Source of the DNA: an uncultured Aquimonas sp.
GTDB taxonomy: Bacteria; Pseudomonadota; Gammaproteobacteria; Xanthomonadales; Xanthomonadaceae
Direction of reading: 5' to 3'
Length of the DNA stretch: 12,188 bases
Assembly (NCBI GenBank): GCA_946481615.1
Contig: CAMLOR010000084.1
Span: 1-12,188 of the forward strand
Part shown: positions 7,425 through 12,188 of the stretch, piece by piece
How the letters are laid out: each line of letters starts with the position of its first letter
Numbering within the stretch: the first letter of the stretch is position 1
Notes under the pieces: model-generated
The model's input: only the letters and a program-made list of their open reading frames with translations
Databases searched by the model: none
Told to the model about the DNA's origin: nothing
Position numbers and translations under genes: made by a program

Positions 7425-7676
7425 GCGCGAGGTGTCGCGCGTAAGCTCGGAGCACCGAAGTCGACCTTCGGCCGGGATTGGCGTCCCGTTCACTCGGCGC
7501 ACTGCGCCGTCAGCCGGCGCATTTCATTGCTCCGGCTCCGCGCGCATGCCCGCTACGGCGGGCGGTGCGCGGGGGCCTTCGGGTCCGCCAGTCCGAGTGC
7601 TGGTACGCCAACCGCGCACCGTTCCGTCACCCCTCGCGGGCGACGGCGTTTCTTCGTGTCTGCGGGGAGTGCCGTG
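7425..7676 (+). ncRNA. Hairpin-rich leader RNA ahead of the 66-residue ORF (possible P4-like regulatory leader)
   Basis: This stretch of about 250 nt has no convincing gene but carries many perfect inverted repeats: GCGCGA/TCGCGC (7425-7440), CCGAAG/CTTCGG (7455-7471), CGGGA/TCCCG (7473-7488), TGCGCCG/CGGCGCA (7503-7521), AGCCGG/CCGGCT (7512-7537, exclusive with the previous one), CGCGCA/TGCGCG enclosing GCCCGC-TACG-GCGGGC (7541-7571), GGGCC-TTCG-GGTCC (7573-7586) and CCGTC/GACGG (7624-7646). Two hairpins carry stable C(UNCG)G tetraloops. An overlapping frame starting at 7432 contains SAGIGVPFTRR. That echoes, from memory, leader translations annotated as Ash/Icd-like in P4-type satellites. 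It could instead be an eroded repeat element. Confidence 0.5.
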
Positions 7677-7877
7677 ATGGATCTTGTGTTGGAGGATTGT
7701 CTGGATCGCTTGCAGCAGTTGCGGGCGGTGTTCGCGAGCGTGGGCGATGTGTTGGCGGCCGGGGCGCAGGGGCCGGTGGCGCGATCGAAGTTGTTCGAGG
7801 CGCGGCAATTGGTCGCGCTGGGGATGCAGGTGGCCGATGAGGTGATCGACGAGATGGAGGCTTGCCGGCCGGCGTAG
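7677..7877 (+). CDS. Small helical protein of unknown function (66 residues)
   Basis: The ATG at 7677 is preceded by GGGGAG (7664-7669) at a 7-nt spacing, the best Shine-Dalgarno in the accessory block, which decides the start. The same frame is open upstream to 7527, but those 50 codons are arginine-rich and overlap the structured leader. The product, MDLVLEDCLDRLQQLRAVF and onwards, is acidic and looks mostly alpha-helical: helix about 2-28, a glycine-containing turn at 29-35, helix about 38-62. One cysteine lies near each end (8 and 62). No signal peptide or membrane segment is present. I do not recognise a named family. Its two-helix style resembles short orphan proteins that sit behind conserved leaders in Pseudomonas and Xanthomonadales genomes. 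The LamG gene follows after 64 nt and may be co-transcribed. Confidence 0.7.
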   Translation: MDLVLEDCLDRLQQLRAVFASVGDVLAAGAQGPVARSKLFEARQLVALGMQVADEVIDEMEACRPA

Positions 7878-7878
7878 G

Positions 7879-7941
7879 CGGCGTGGCAAAACGCCGGTGG
7901 GTTTTCCGTGACGCAGGGAAACGGCCTCACGGGAGCCCACC
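7879..7941 (+). promoter_or_regulatory. Tandem hairpins in the LamG gene leader, enclosing its ribosome binding site
   Basis: Hairpin 1 is CGGCGT (7879-7884)/ACGCCG (7891-7896). Hairpin 2 has an outer stem GGTGGG (7896-7901)/CCCACC (7936-7941) and an inner stem CCGTGA (7906-7911)/TCACGG (7927-7932). The Shine-Dalgarno GGGAG (7931-7935) lies partly in the inner stem and partly in the internal loop, and the outer stem ends on the base before the ATG. This geometry could mask initiation. Confidence 0.5.
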
Positions 7942-9222
7942 ATGTGTCATTTCACGCGTCTGTTCGCTGTGTTCGCCTTCTGTGTGGCAACCGCCGCGCA
8001 GGCCCAGCAGTGCGTCGCGCCGCCGCCGGGCGTGTTGGCCTGGTATCGCGGCGAGCGCAATGCCGACGATGCGGCCGGTTTCCACAACGGGGCGCCGCTG
8101 GCGCAGGAGTTGTACGTCGAAGGTCAGGTGGGCGAGGCCTTCCGCTTGGATGGCGCCGACGATGGGTTCGGTACCGATACCAGCGCGGCCGAGCAGCGCG
8201 CGGTCCGGGACGATTTCACCTACGAGTTGTGGGCGCGTCCGACGGGGACGCTGGGCGGCTGCCCGGAGGCGGCTTCGTCGAACTGCAGCGGCAACGATCT
8301 GCCGTGGGCGATCTTTCCTTTCCATGGCGATGCGGGTGCGCCGTTCGAGGAGCTCGGGCTGTCCGCCGGCATGGGCATCGCGGTGGGCACCAACGGTATC
8401 TGCGTCGGCACGCACTCGGCGTTCGACGTCAATTGCCTGGCGCGGCTCGACACGCCGATCACGGATTGGACGCATATCGTGGCGGTGGTGCAGGACAAGC
8501 AGCCGCGCATCTACGTCGATGGTGTGCTGGCGCGCACCGGGATCACGAGCCCCAAGTCGTTCGTGTTCGCGTCGTGGTCGCTGTTCGGACAGGGATCGAC
8601 GCTGGGGCAGTACGCCGGCGATCTGGACGAGGTGACGATCTACGATCGCGCGCTCGACGAAGCGCAGATCGTGGCGCTGTTCGCGGCGGGCAGCGCGGGC
8701 AAGTGTCCGGCGGATTGCACGCCGCTGGGCGACGATGCCTGGCAGAACGCGACCGTCAGCGACAGCAGTGCGCTGCGTGCGGCGAATTTTGCCGAGGACG
8801 CCTTCGGCGGCACCGCCTCGTCGCCGGAAGCCGGCACCGTGCTGTTCGCCGACGGCCTGCCCGACGGCACGGTGAATCACATCGAGTGGGAGACCGAGAC
8901 ACCGGTCACGCTGGCGGGCTTCGTGCTTTCGGCGACGCACGATCCCGTCGCGCTCGCCAACCGCGCCCTGCGCCGCGTGCGGCTGCAGGCGCGCAACGTG
9001 GGCGAAAGTTTCGTCACGGTGTACGAGAGCGCGGTCGTCGTGCCGTATCAGCCGCTCGGCAATGTGTTGCGTCGCTGCGTCAATCTGCGGCCGGTGGCGG
9101 CACAGCAGTTCCGCATCGAGTTGACGCAGGATGGCGCCACTACCTTCTCCGGCGTGCGCGTGGAGGAGATCGACGGAGTCGGTTTGCCGGATCGCGTGTT
9201 CCGCGACGGGTTCGAGGATTAG
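7942..9222 (+). CDS. Secreted LamG-domain protein with C-terminal GFE tail
   Basis: A 426-residue exported protein. The ATG at 7942 has GGGAG six bases upstream. Residues 1-21 are a signal peptide with cleavage after AQA; no lipobox is evident. Residues about 28-250 form a LamG/concanavalin A-like domain: [16 protein letters not shown] (31-46), GEAFRLDG (64-71), [10 protein letters not shown] (91-100), [19 protein letters not shown] (176-194) and [13 protein letters not shown] (226-238). Cysteines at 107, 115, 154, 165, 255 and 259 suggest disulphides. Residues about 262-410 look like a second beta-sandwich, possibly F5/8 type C ([21 protein letters not shown], 390-410), which is a weaker call. 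The tail [11 protein letters not shown] resembles the end of the 1560-residue protein upstream. The ligand is unknown; cell-surface or matrix carbohydrate or protein binding is inferred. It overlaps truB tail to tail by 4 nt. Confidence 0.88.
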   Translation: MCHFTRLFAVFAFCVATAAQAQQCVAPPPGVLAWYRGERNADDAAGFHNGAPLAQELYVEGQVGEAFRLDGADDGFGTDTSAAEQRAVRDDFTYELWARPTGTLGGCPEAASSNCSGNDLPWAIFPFHGDAGAPFEELGLSAGMGIAVGTNGICVGTHSAFDVNCLARLDTPITDWTHIVAVVQDKQPRIYVDGVLARTGITSPKSFVFASWSLFGQGSTLGQYAGDLDEVTIYDRALDEAQIVALFAAGSAGKCPADCTPLGDDAWQNATVSDSSALRAANFAEDAFGGTASSPEAGTVLFADGLPDGTVNHIEWETETPVTLAGFVLSATHDPVALANRALRRVRLQARNVGESFVTVYESAVVVPYQPLGNVLRRCVNLRPVAAQQFRIELTQDGATTFSGVRVEEIDGVGLPDRVFRDGFED

Positions 9223-10133
9223 CCGGCGGCGCTCGCGATCCAGGTGAAGAGGCGCTTGGGCATCAGGCGGCCTTCGCGCACCTGCACGAGGCCGAGCACG
9301 CGGTCGCCGTGCCATGCGGCGTAGTCGCCGTCGGTGGCTTGCCAGAACATGGTTTGGCCTTGTCCGAGGCGGCGCGCCTGGTCGGCGTCGAGGTCGATGC
9401 GCGGGAAGTGCGCGAGGCCGGCTTCGGTGGGCAGCAGCAGCGATTCGATGCTGCCGTCGGCTTTCGCGGCGGCGAGTTCTTCCAGCGTGTGCATGCGCGG
9501 GTTGCGGAACGGTTCCACCCAGAGGCGGCGCAGCTCGGCGACGTGCGCGCCGGTGCCCAGGGCGTGGGCGAGGTCGCGCACGAGGCTGCGGATGTAGGTG
9601 CCGGAGCCGCATTCGATGCGCAGGCGGGCGGTGCCTTCGCCGATGTCGAGGATGTCGATGGCGAACACTTCCACTTCGCGCGGGGCGATGTCGACGGCTT
9701 CGCCGCGGCGGGCCTTGGCGTAGAGGGGTTCGCCGTCTTTCTTCAGCGCGGAGTAGATCGGCGGGATTTGCTGGATGCGGCCGACGAAGCGCCGGACGAG
9801 TTCGGGGAGGCGCGAGAGATCGCCGATGTCGTGCGTTGCCGTCACTTCGCCTTCGGCGTCGCAAGTGTCGGTTTCGGTGCCGAACTTCGCGAGGGTTTCG
9901 TAGGCCTTGCGTTCGGCGAGCAGGAGGCCGGCGATCTTGGTGGTTTCGCCGAAGCACAGCGGGAGCAGGCCGGTGGCGAGCGGATCGAGCGCGCCGGTGT
10001 GGCCGCCTTTTTCGGCGCCGATCAGGCGGCGGGCCTGTTGCAGGGCGGTGTTGCTCGAGATGCCCTGCGGTTTGTCGAGCAGCAGGAGGCCGTCAATGGG
10101 GCGGAAGTCGGGGTGGGATTTGCGGCGGGCCAT
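9219..10133 (-). CDS. truB: tRNA pseudouridine(55) synthase TruB
   Basis: A 304-residue TruB that isomerises U55 in the T-loop of tRNAs to pseudouridine. Motifs: [17 protein letters not shown] (11-27), [16 protein letters not shown] (43-58) with catalytic Asp50, [19 protein letters not shown] (77-95) with the substrate-stacking Tyr78, [11 protein letters not shown] (124-134), [14 protein letters not shown] (175-188), and a C-terminal PUA-like region from about 245. Length is normal. The start at 10133 is supported by the conserved N-terminus. No Shine-Dalgarno precedes it, because a REP-like repeat ends 13 nt before the ATG. It normally lies close behind rbfA, but here 401 nt of repeats intervene. 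Downstream, rpsO and pnp, usual followers in gammaproteobacteria, are absent. Instead it runs tail to tail into the LamG gene. Confidence 0.97.
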   Translation of the reverse strand: MARRKSHPDFRPIDGLLLLDKPQGISSNTALQQARRLIGAEKGGHTGALDPLATGLLPLCFGETTKIAGLLLAERKAYETLAKFGTETDTCDAEGEVTATHDIGDLSRLPELVRRFVGRIQQIPPIYSALKKDGEPLYAKARRGEAVDIAPREVEVFAIDILDIGEGTARLRIECGSGTYIRSLVRDLAHALGTGAHVAELRRLWVEPFRNPRMHTLEELAAAKADGSIESLLLPTEAGLAHFPRIDLDADQARRLGQGQTMFWQATDGDYAAWHGDRVLGLVQVREGRLMPKRLFTWIASAAG

Positions 10134-10213
10134 GGACTGGGGCGGCGGTTCGACGGGCTCACCGTGAACGGTAGGGGAAAGTTGCGGGCGAAAGCGGCGG
10201 GGACCGGGGCGGC

Positions 10214-10290
10214 GGATTCGACAGGCTCACCGTGAACGGCTTTGGGGAATCCGATTCTACGCAACCGTTCGGGGTGAGCTTGTCGAATCC
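10214..10290. repeat. Inverted REP doublet 1
   Basis: The plus copy 10214-10239 and minus copy 10265-10290 face each other across 25 nt and are complementary over most of their 26 bases, with mismatches mainly at the two variant positions. As RNA or single-stranded DNA they could form a long hairpin, a BIME-like layout. Confidence 0.75.
10254..10259 (-). promoter_or_regulatory. Weak candidate -10 for a truB-specific promoter
   Basis: On the minus strand this reads TAGAAT (5/6 of TATAAT), inside doublet 1 and about 120 nt before truB. The only -35-like hexamer, TCGACA at 10281-10286, is 21 bp away, which is too far. It is recorded because truB is separated from its operon by the repeats. Confidence 0.18.
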
Positions 10291-10349
10291 CACGCCTCAG
10301 GCCAGTGGCTCGACGGGCTCGCTGCGAAGAGCGCGGGGACCGGGGCGGC

Positions 10350-10464
10350 GGATTCGACAAGCTCACCGTGAACGGTATTGGGGACCGAGGCAGCGGATTC
10401 GACAGCTCACCGCGAACGGTATTGGGGGCCGAGGCAGCGGATTCGACAAGCTCACCGCGAACGG
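10350..10464 (+). repeat. Tandem REP array with 44-45 bp period
   Basis: Three same-direction copies start at 10350, 10395 and 10439. Each is joined to the next by a similar linker (TATTGGGGACCGAGGCAGC in the first). The middle copy has lost one A (GACAGCTC instead of GACAAGCTC). The regular spacing shows local tandem amplification of a 45-bp unit. Confidence 0.85.
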
Positions 10465-10518
10465 TGGCGGAGGATTCGTTGCTGCTCCGCGCCCGTTCGG
10501 GGTGAGCCTGTCGAATCC
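10439..10518. repeat. Inverted REP doublet 2
   Basis: The plus copy 10439-10464 and minus copy 10493-10518 face each other across 28 nt. This is the same arrangement as doublet 1, with the minus copy again of the GTTCGGGG subtype. It lies 16 nt beyond the rbfA stop codon, where it could stabilise the 3' end of an infB-rbfA transcript. Confidence 0.75.
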
Positions 10519-10534
10519 CACGCGCGGCACCGGC

Positions 10535-10909
10535 TCACGCGTCGGTCGTGCTTTCGTCCGGCGGCGGCGAGGATTTCAGCAGCTGTTCGATGCGTTCGCC
10601 CTTGTCGAGCGAGGCGTCATAGACGAAATGCAGTTCCGGCAGCGAGCGGATCTTCATCCGCTTGCCGAGCTGGAAACGGATTTCCTTCGCCAGTTCCTTG
10701 AGCGCGGCCACCGCGTCCTTCGCGGTGGCCGGGTCGAGCGCGGTGACGAAGATCTTCGCGTGCGCCAGGTCGCGGGTGACTTCCACGTCCGACACCGAGA
10801 CCGACGGCAGGCCATGCTCGCGCACCGCCTCGCGCACCAGCTCGCCCACGTCGCGGCGCATTTGCGCCGAGATGCGGTCGGTGCGGTTGTAGGACTTGTG
10901 CGAAGGCAT
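10535..10909 (-). CDS. rbfA: 30S ribosome-binding factor RbfA
   Basis: A 124-residue RbfA, a KH-fold assembly factor that binds the 30S subunit near 16S helix 1 and helps its late maturation and cold adaptation. Family signatures: RTDRISAQMRRDVGELVREAV (9-29), VSDVEVTRDLAHAKIFV (39-55), and the C-terminal IRFQLGKRMKIRSLPELHFVYDASLDKG (residues 76-103) with the KH-like core. The start at 10909 lies 10 nt after the infB stop, the usual operon spacing; the Shine-Dalgarno is weak, so coupling to infB is likely. The tail SSPPPDESTTDA is low-complexity and poorly conserved in the family. The REP cluster starts 16 nt past its stop codon. Confidence 0.96.
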   Translation of the reverse strand: MPSHKSYNRTDRISAQMRRDVGELVREAVREHGLPSVSVSDVEVTRDLAHAKIFVTALDPATAKDAVAALKELAKEIRFQLGKRMKIRSLPELHFVYDASLDKGERIEQLLKSSPPPDESTTDA

Positions 10910-10919
10910 GGCGTCTGCG

Positions 10920-12188
10920 TTACAGCGTGCGCTGCACCTCGATGCGTTCGAAGCACTCGATCTGGTCGCCCGGCTTCACGTCGTTGTACTGCTTGACCGC
11001 GATGCCGCACTCCATGCCGTTGCGCACTTCGTCCACCACTTCCTTGAAGCGGCGCAGCGATTCGAGTTCGCCCTGGAAGATGACGGTGTTGTCGCGCAGC
11101 ACGCGGATCGGCTTGTTGCGCTTCATCACGCCCTCGATGACCATGGAACCCGCCACCGCGCCGAACTTCGAGCTGCGGAACACTTCGCGCACCTGCGCCA
11201 CGCCGATGATTTCTTCGCGGATCTCGACACCCAGCAGGCCCGAAGCGACCTGCTTCACCTGGTCGATCACGTCGTAGATGATCGAGAAGTAGCGCAGGTC
11301 CACGCCGTTGGTTTCGATGATGCGGCGCGCCGAGGCGTCGGCACGCACGTTGAAGCCGATCACCGTGGCCTTGGCGGTGGCCGCCGTGTTGGCGTCCGAT
11401 TCGGTGATGCCGCCCACGCCCGAGACCAGCACGTTGATGCGGATCATGTCGTTCGAGAGGCTGGTGAGGGCCTGGCGCAGCGCTTCCACCGAACCCTGCA
11501 CGTCGGCCTTGATGACGAGGTTGAGCTGCTGCTGGGTCTTGCCCTCGCCCTGGCCCATCTGCGCCATGACGTCTTCCATGCGGTTGCCGGCCTGCTTCAC
11601 CAGGCGCGATTCGCGGCGCTTGGCGTCGCGCTGCTGCGCGACGTCCTTGGCGAGGCGCTCGTCCTCGACCACGGTGAAATCGTCGCCGGCATCGGGCACG
11701 CCGGAGAGGCCGAGCACCACCACCGGGATCGACGGGCCGGCTTCCTGCACCTGCTGGCCGGCTTCGTCGAACATCGCGCGCACGCGGCCGTACTGCACGC
11801 CGCAGACGAGGTAGTCGCCCTTCTTCAGCGTGCCCTGCTGCACCAGCACCGTGGCGACCGGGCCGCGGCCCTTGTCGAGCGAGGATTCGACCACCACGCC
11901 GGAGGCGCGGCCGTCGAACACGGCGGCGAGTTCCAGCACTTCGGCCTGCAGCAGGATGGCGTCGAGCAGCGTGTCGATGCCGGTGCCGTTCTTGGCGGAC
12001 ACGGGAATCATCTGCACGTCGCCGCCGAAATCCTCGGCCACGACTTCGTGCTGGATGAGTTCCTGCTTCACGCGTTCGGCGTTGGCGTCGGATTTGTCGA
12101 TCTTGTTGATCGCCACCACCAGCGGCACCTTGGCGGCGCGCGCGTGCTGGATGGCTTCGATGGTCTGCGGCATGACGCCGTCGTCGGC
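10920..12188 (-). CDS. infB: Translation initiation factor IF-2, C-terminal 422 residues (5' end beyond window)
   Basis: IF-2 is the GTPase that places fMet-tRNA on the 30S subunit and promotes subunit joining. The visible part begins within the G domain at [14 protein letters not shown], just after the G3 motif. It contains G4 NKID (visible residues 28-31) and G5 SAK (64-66), then domain II ([20 protein letters not shown]), domain III ([25 protein letters not shown]) and the C-terminal domain that binds fMet-tRNA ([20 protein letters not shown], and [18 protein letters not shown] near the end). The frame is open to the window edge, so the gene is cut by the window, not truncated. rbfA follows 10 nt after the stop, the conserved order of the nusA-infB-rbfA-truB operon. 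Confidence 0.98.
   Translation of the reverse strand, partial: ADDGVMPQTIEAIQHARAAKVPLVVAINKIDKSDANAERVKQELIQHEVVAEDFGGDVQMIPVSAKNGTGIDTLLDAILLQAEVLELAAVFDGRASGVVVESSLDKGRGPVATVLVQQGTLKKGDYLVCGVQYGRVRAMFDEAGQQVQEAGPSIPVVVLGLSGVPDAGDDFTVVEDERLAKDVAQQRDAKRRESRLVKQAGNRMEDVMAQMGQGEGKTQQQLNLVIKADVQGSVEALRQALTSLSNDMIRINVLVSGVGGITESDANTAATAKATVIGFNVRADASARRIIETNGVDLRYFSIIYDVIDQVKQVASGLLGVEIREEIIGVAQVREVFRSSKFGAVAGSMVIEGVMKRNKPIRVLRDNTVIFQGELESLRRFKEVVDEVRNGMECGIAVKQYNDVKPGDQIECFERIEVQRTL

Larger units (their letters stand above)
10134..10534. repeat. REP-like repeat cluster filling the rbfA-truB gap
   Basis: No gene is seen here. The gap holds seven good and one degenerate copy of a repeat of about 26 bp with core TTCGACAAGCTCACCGTGAA. 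Plus-orientation copies are at 10147-10171, 10214-10239, 10306-10331 (degenerate), 10350-10375, 10395-10419 and 10439-10464; minus-orientation copies are at 10265-10290 and 10493-10518. The two minus copies carry the variant GTTCGGGGTGAGC, while good plus copies carry CACCGTGAACGG or CACCGCGAACGG. Arrays of such units are typical of extragenic palindromes in Xanthomonadales. No associated RAYT transposase is in the window. Confidence 0.88.

Noticed and set aside
7879..7941. Possible cyclic-di-GMP (GEMM-I) riboswitch: GGCAAAAC, GACGCA and CGGCC occur in order before the LamG gene
   Set aside because: The spacing is too short, the conserved GACGCAAAGCC block is not matched, and there is no second tetraloop-receptor arm. 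The simple nested hairpins explain the sequence better.
1364..9215. The octamer GGGTTCGA in the tmRNA T arm (1364-1371) and at both GFE gene ends (6191-6198, 9208-9215), considered as attachment-site cores
   Set aside because: The tmRNA copy is the universal T-loop, and the others are simply the codons for G-F-E. The flanking bases do not match and no integrase is present.
7908..10235. Plus- and minus-strand frames of 775 and 676 codons over the LamG gene and truB
   Set aside because: They run through two well-supported genes on opposite strands and through repeat DNA. Their products are arginine-rich or compositionally biased.
10147..10518. CRISPR array, suggested by regularly spaced repeats of about 26 bp
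   Set aside because: Copies occur in both orientations, the linkers are similar to one another rather than unique spacers, and no cas genes are present. This fits REP-type elements.
10232..10996. Plus-strand frame of 254 codons starting in the repeats
   Set aside because: Its first part is translated repeat (peptides such as PFGVSLSNP and FDKLTANG recur), and the remainder is antisense to rbfA.

Overview
The window looks like a chromosome segment from a GC-rich gammaproteobacterium, most likely Lysobacteraceae/Xanthomonadales. The evidence is the ratA/rnfH versus smpB divergence, the infB-rbfA-truB order, the codon use, and dispersed repeats with the core GCTCACCGTGAACGG. The genus cannot be fixed from the sequence alone.

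Layout. Left (1-1420): the start of rnfH and all of ratA run leftwards, divergent from smpB, which is followed by ssrA (tmRNA) and a clear intrinsic terminator. SmpB and tmRNA form one trans-translation module. Centre (1421-9222): an accessory block, all on the + strand. It holds a 1560-residue secreted protein (FN3-like, LamG-like, eight ASH/choice-of-anchor D repeats, one split by a nested jellyroll-like domain, then DUF11). Next come a stand-alone nuclease-like gene (ScoMcrA-type head plus DUF3883/NO VEIN C-terminal domain), a roughly 250-nt hairpin-rich leader ahead of a 66-residue orphan protein, and a 426-residue secreted LamG protein. Right (9219-12188): truB, rbfA and infB run leftwards, as in the usual translation operon. 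A 400-nt gap packed with REP-like repeats separates rbfA from truB, and truB meets the LamG gene tail to tail with a 4-nt overlap.

Working together. Both flanks are core translation and ribosome-rescue genes, and the centre is variable cargo. The two secreted proteins share LamG-type domains and nearly the same C-terminus (VF-x-[N/D]-GFE), which suggests common export or surface handling. The nuclease-like gene is probably defensive. The leader RNA at 7425-7676 has two consecutive UNCG-capped hairpins, mutually exclusive stems, and an overlapping frame containing AGIGVP. It resembles, from memory, the leaders of P4-type satellite immunity regions. It and the shared C-terminal tail are the best candidates for something under-described here.
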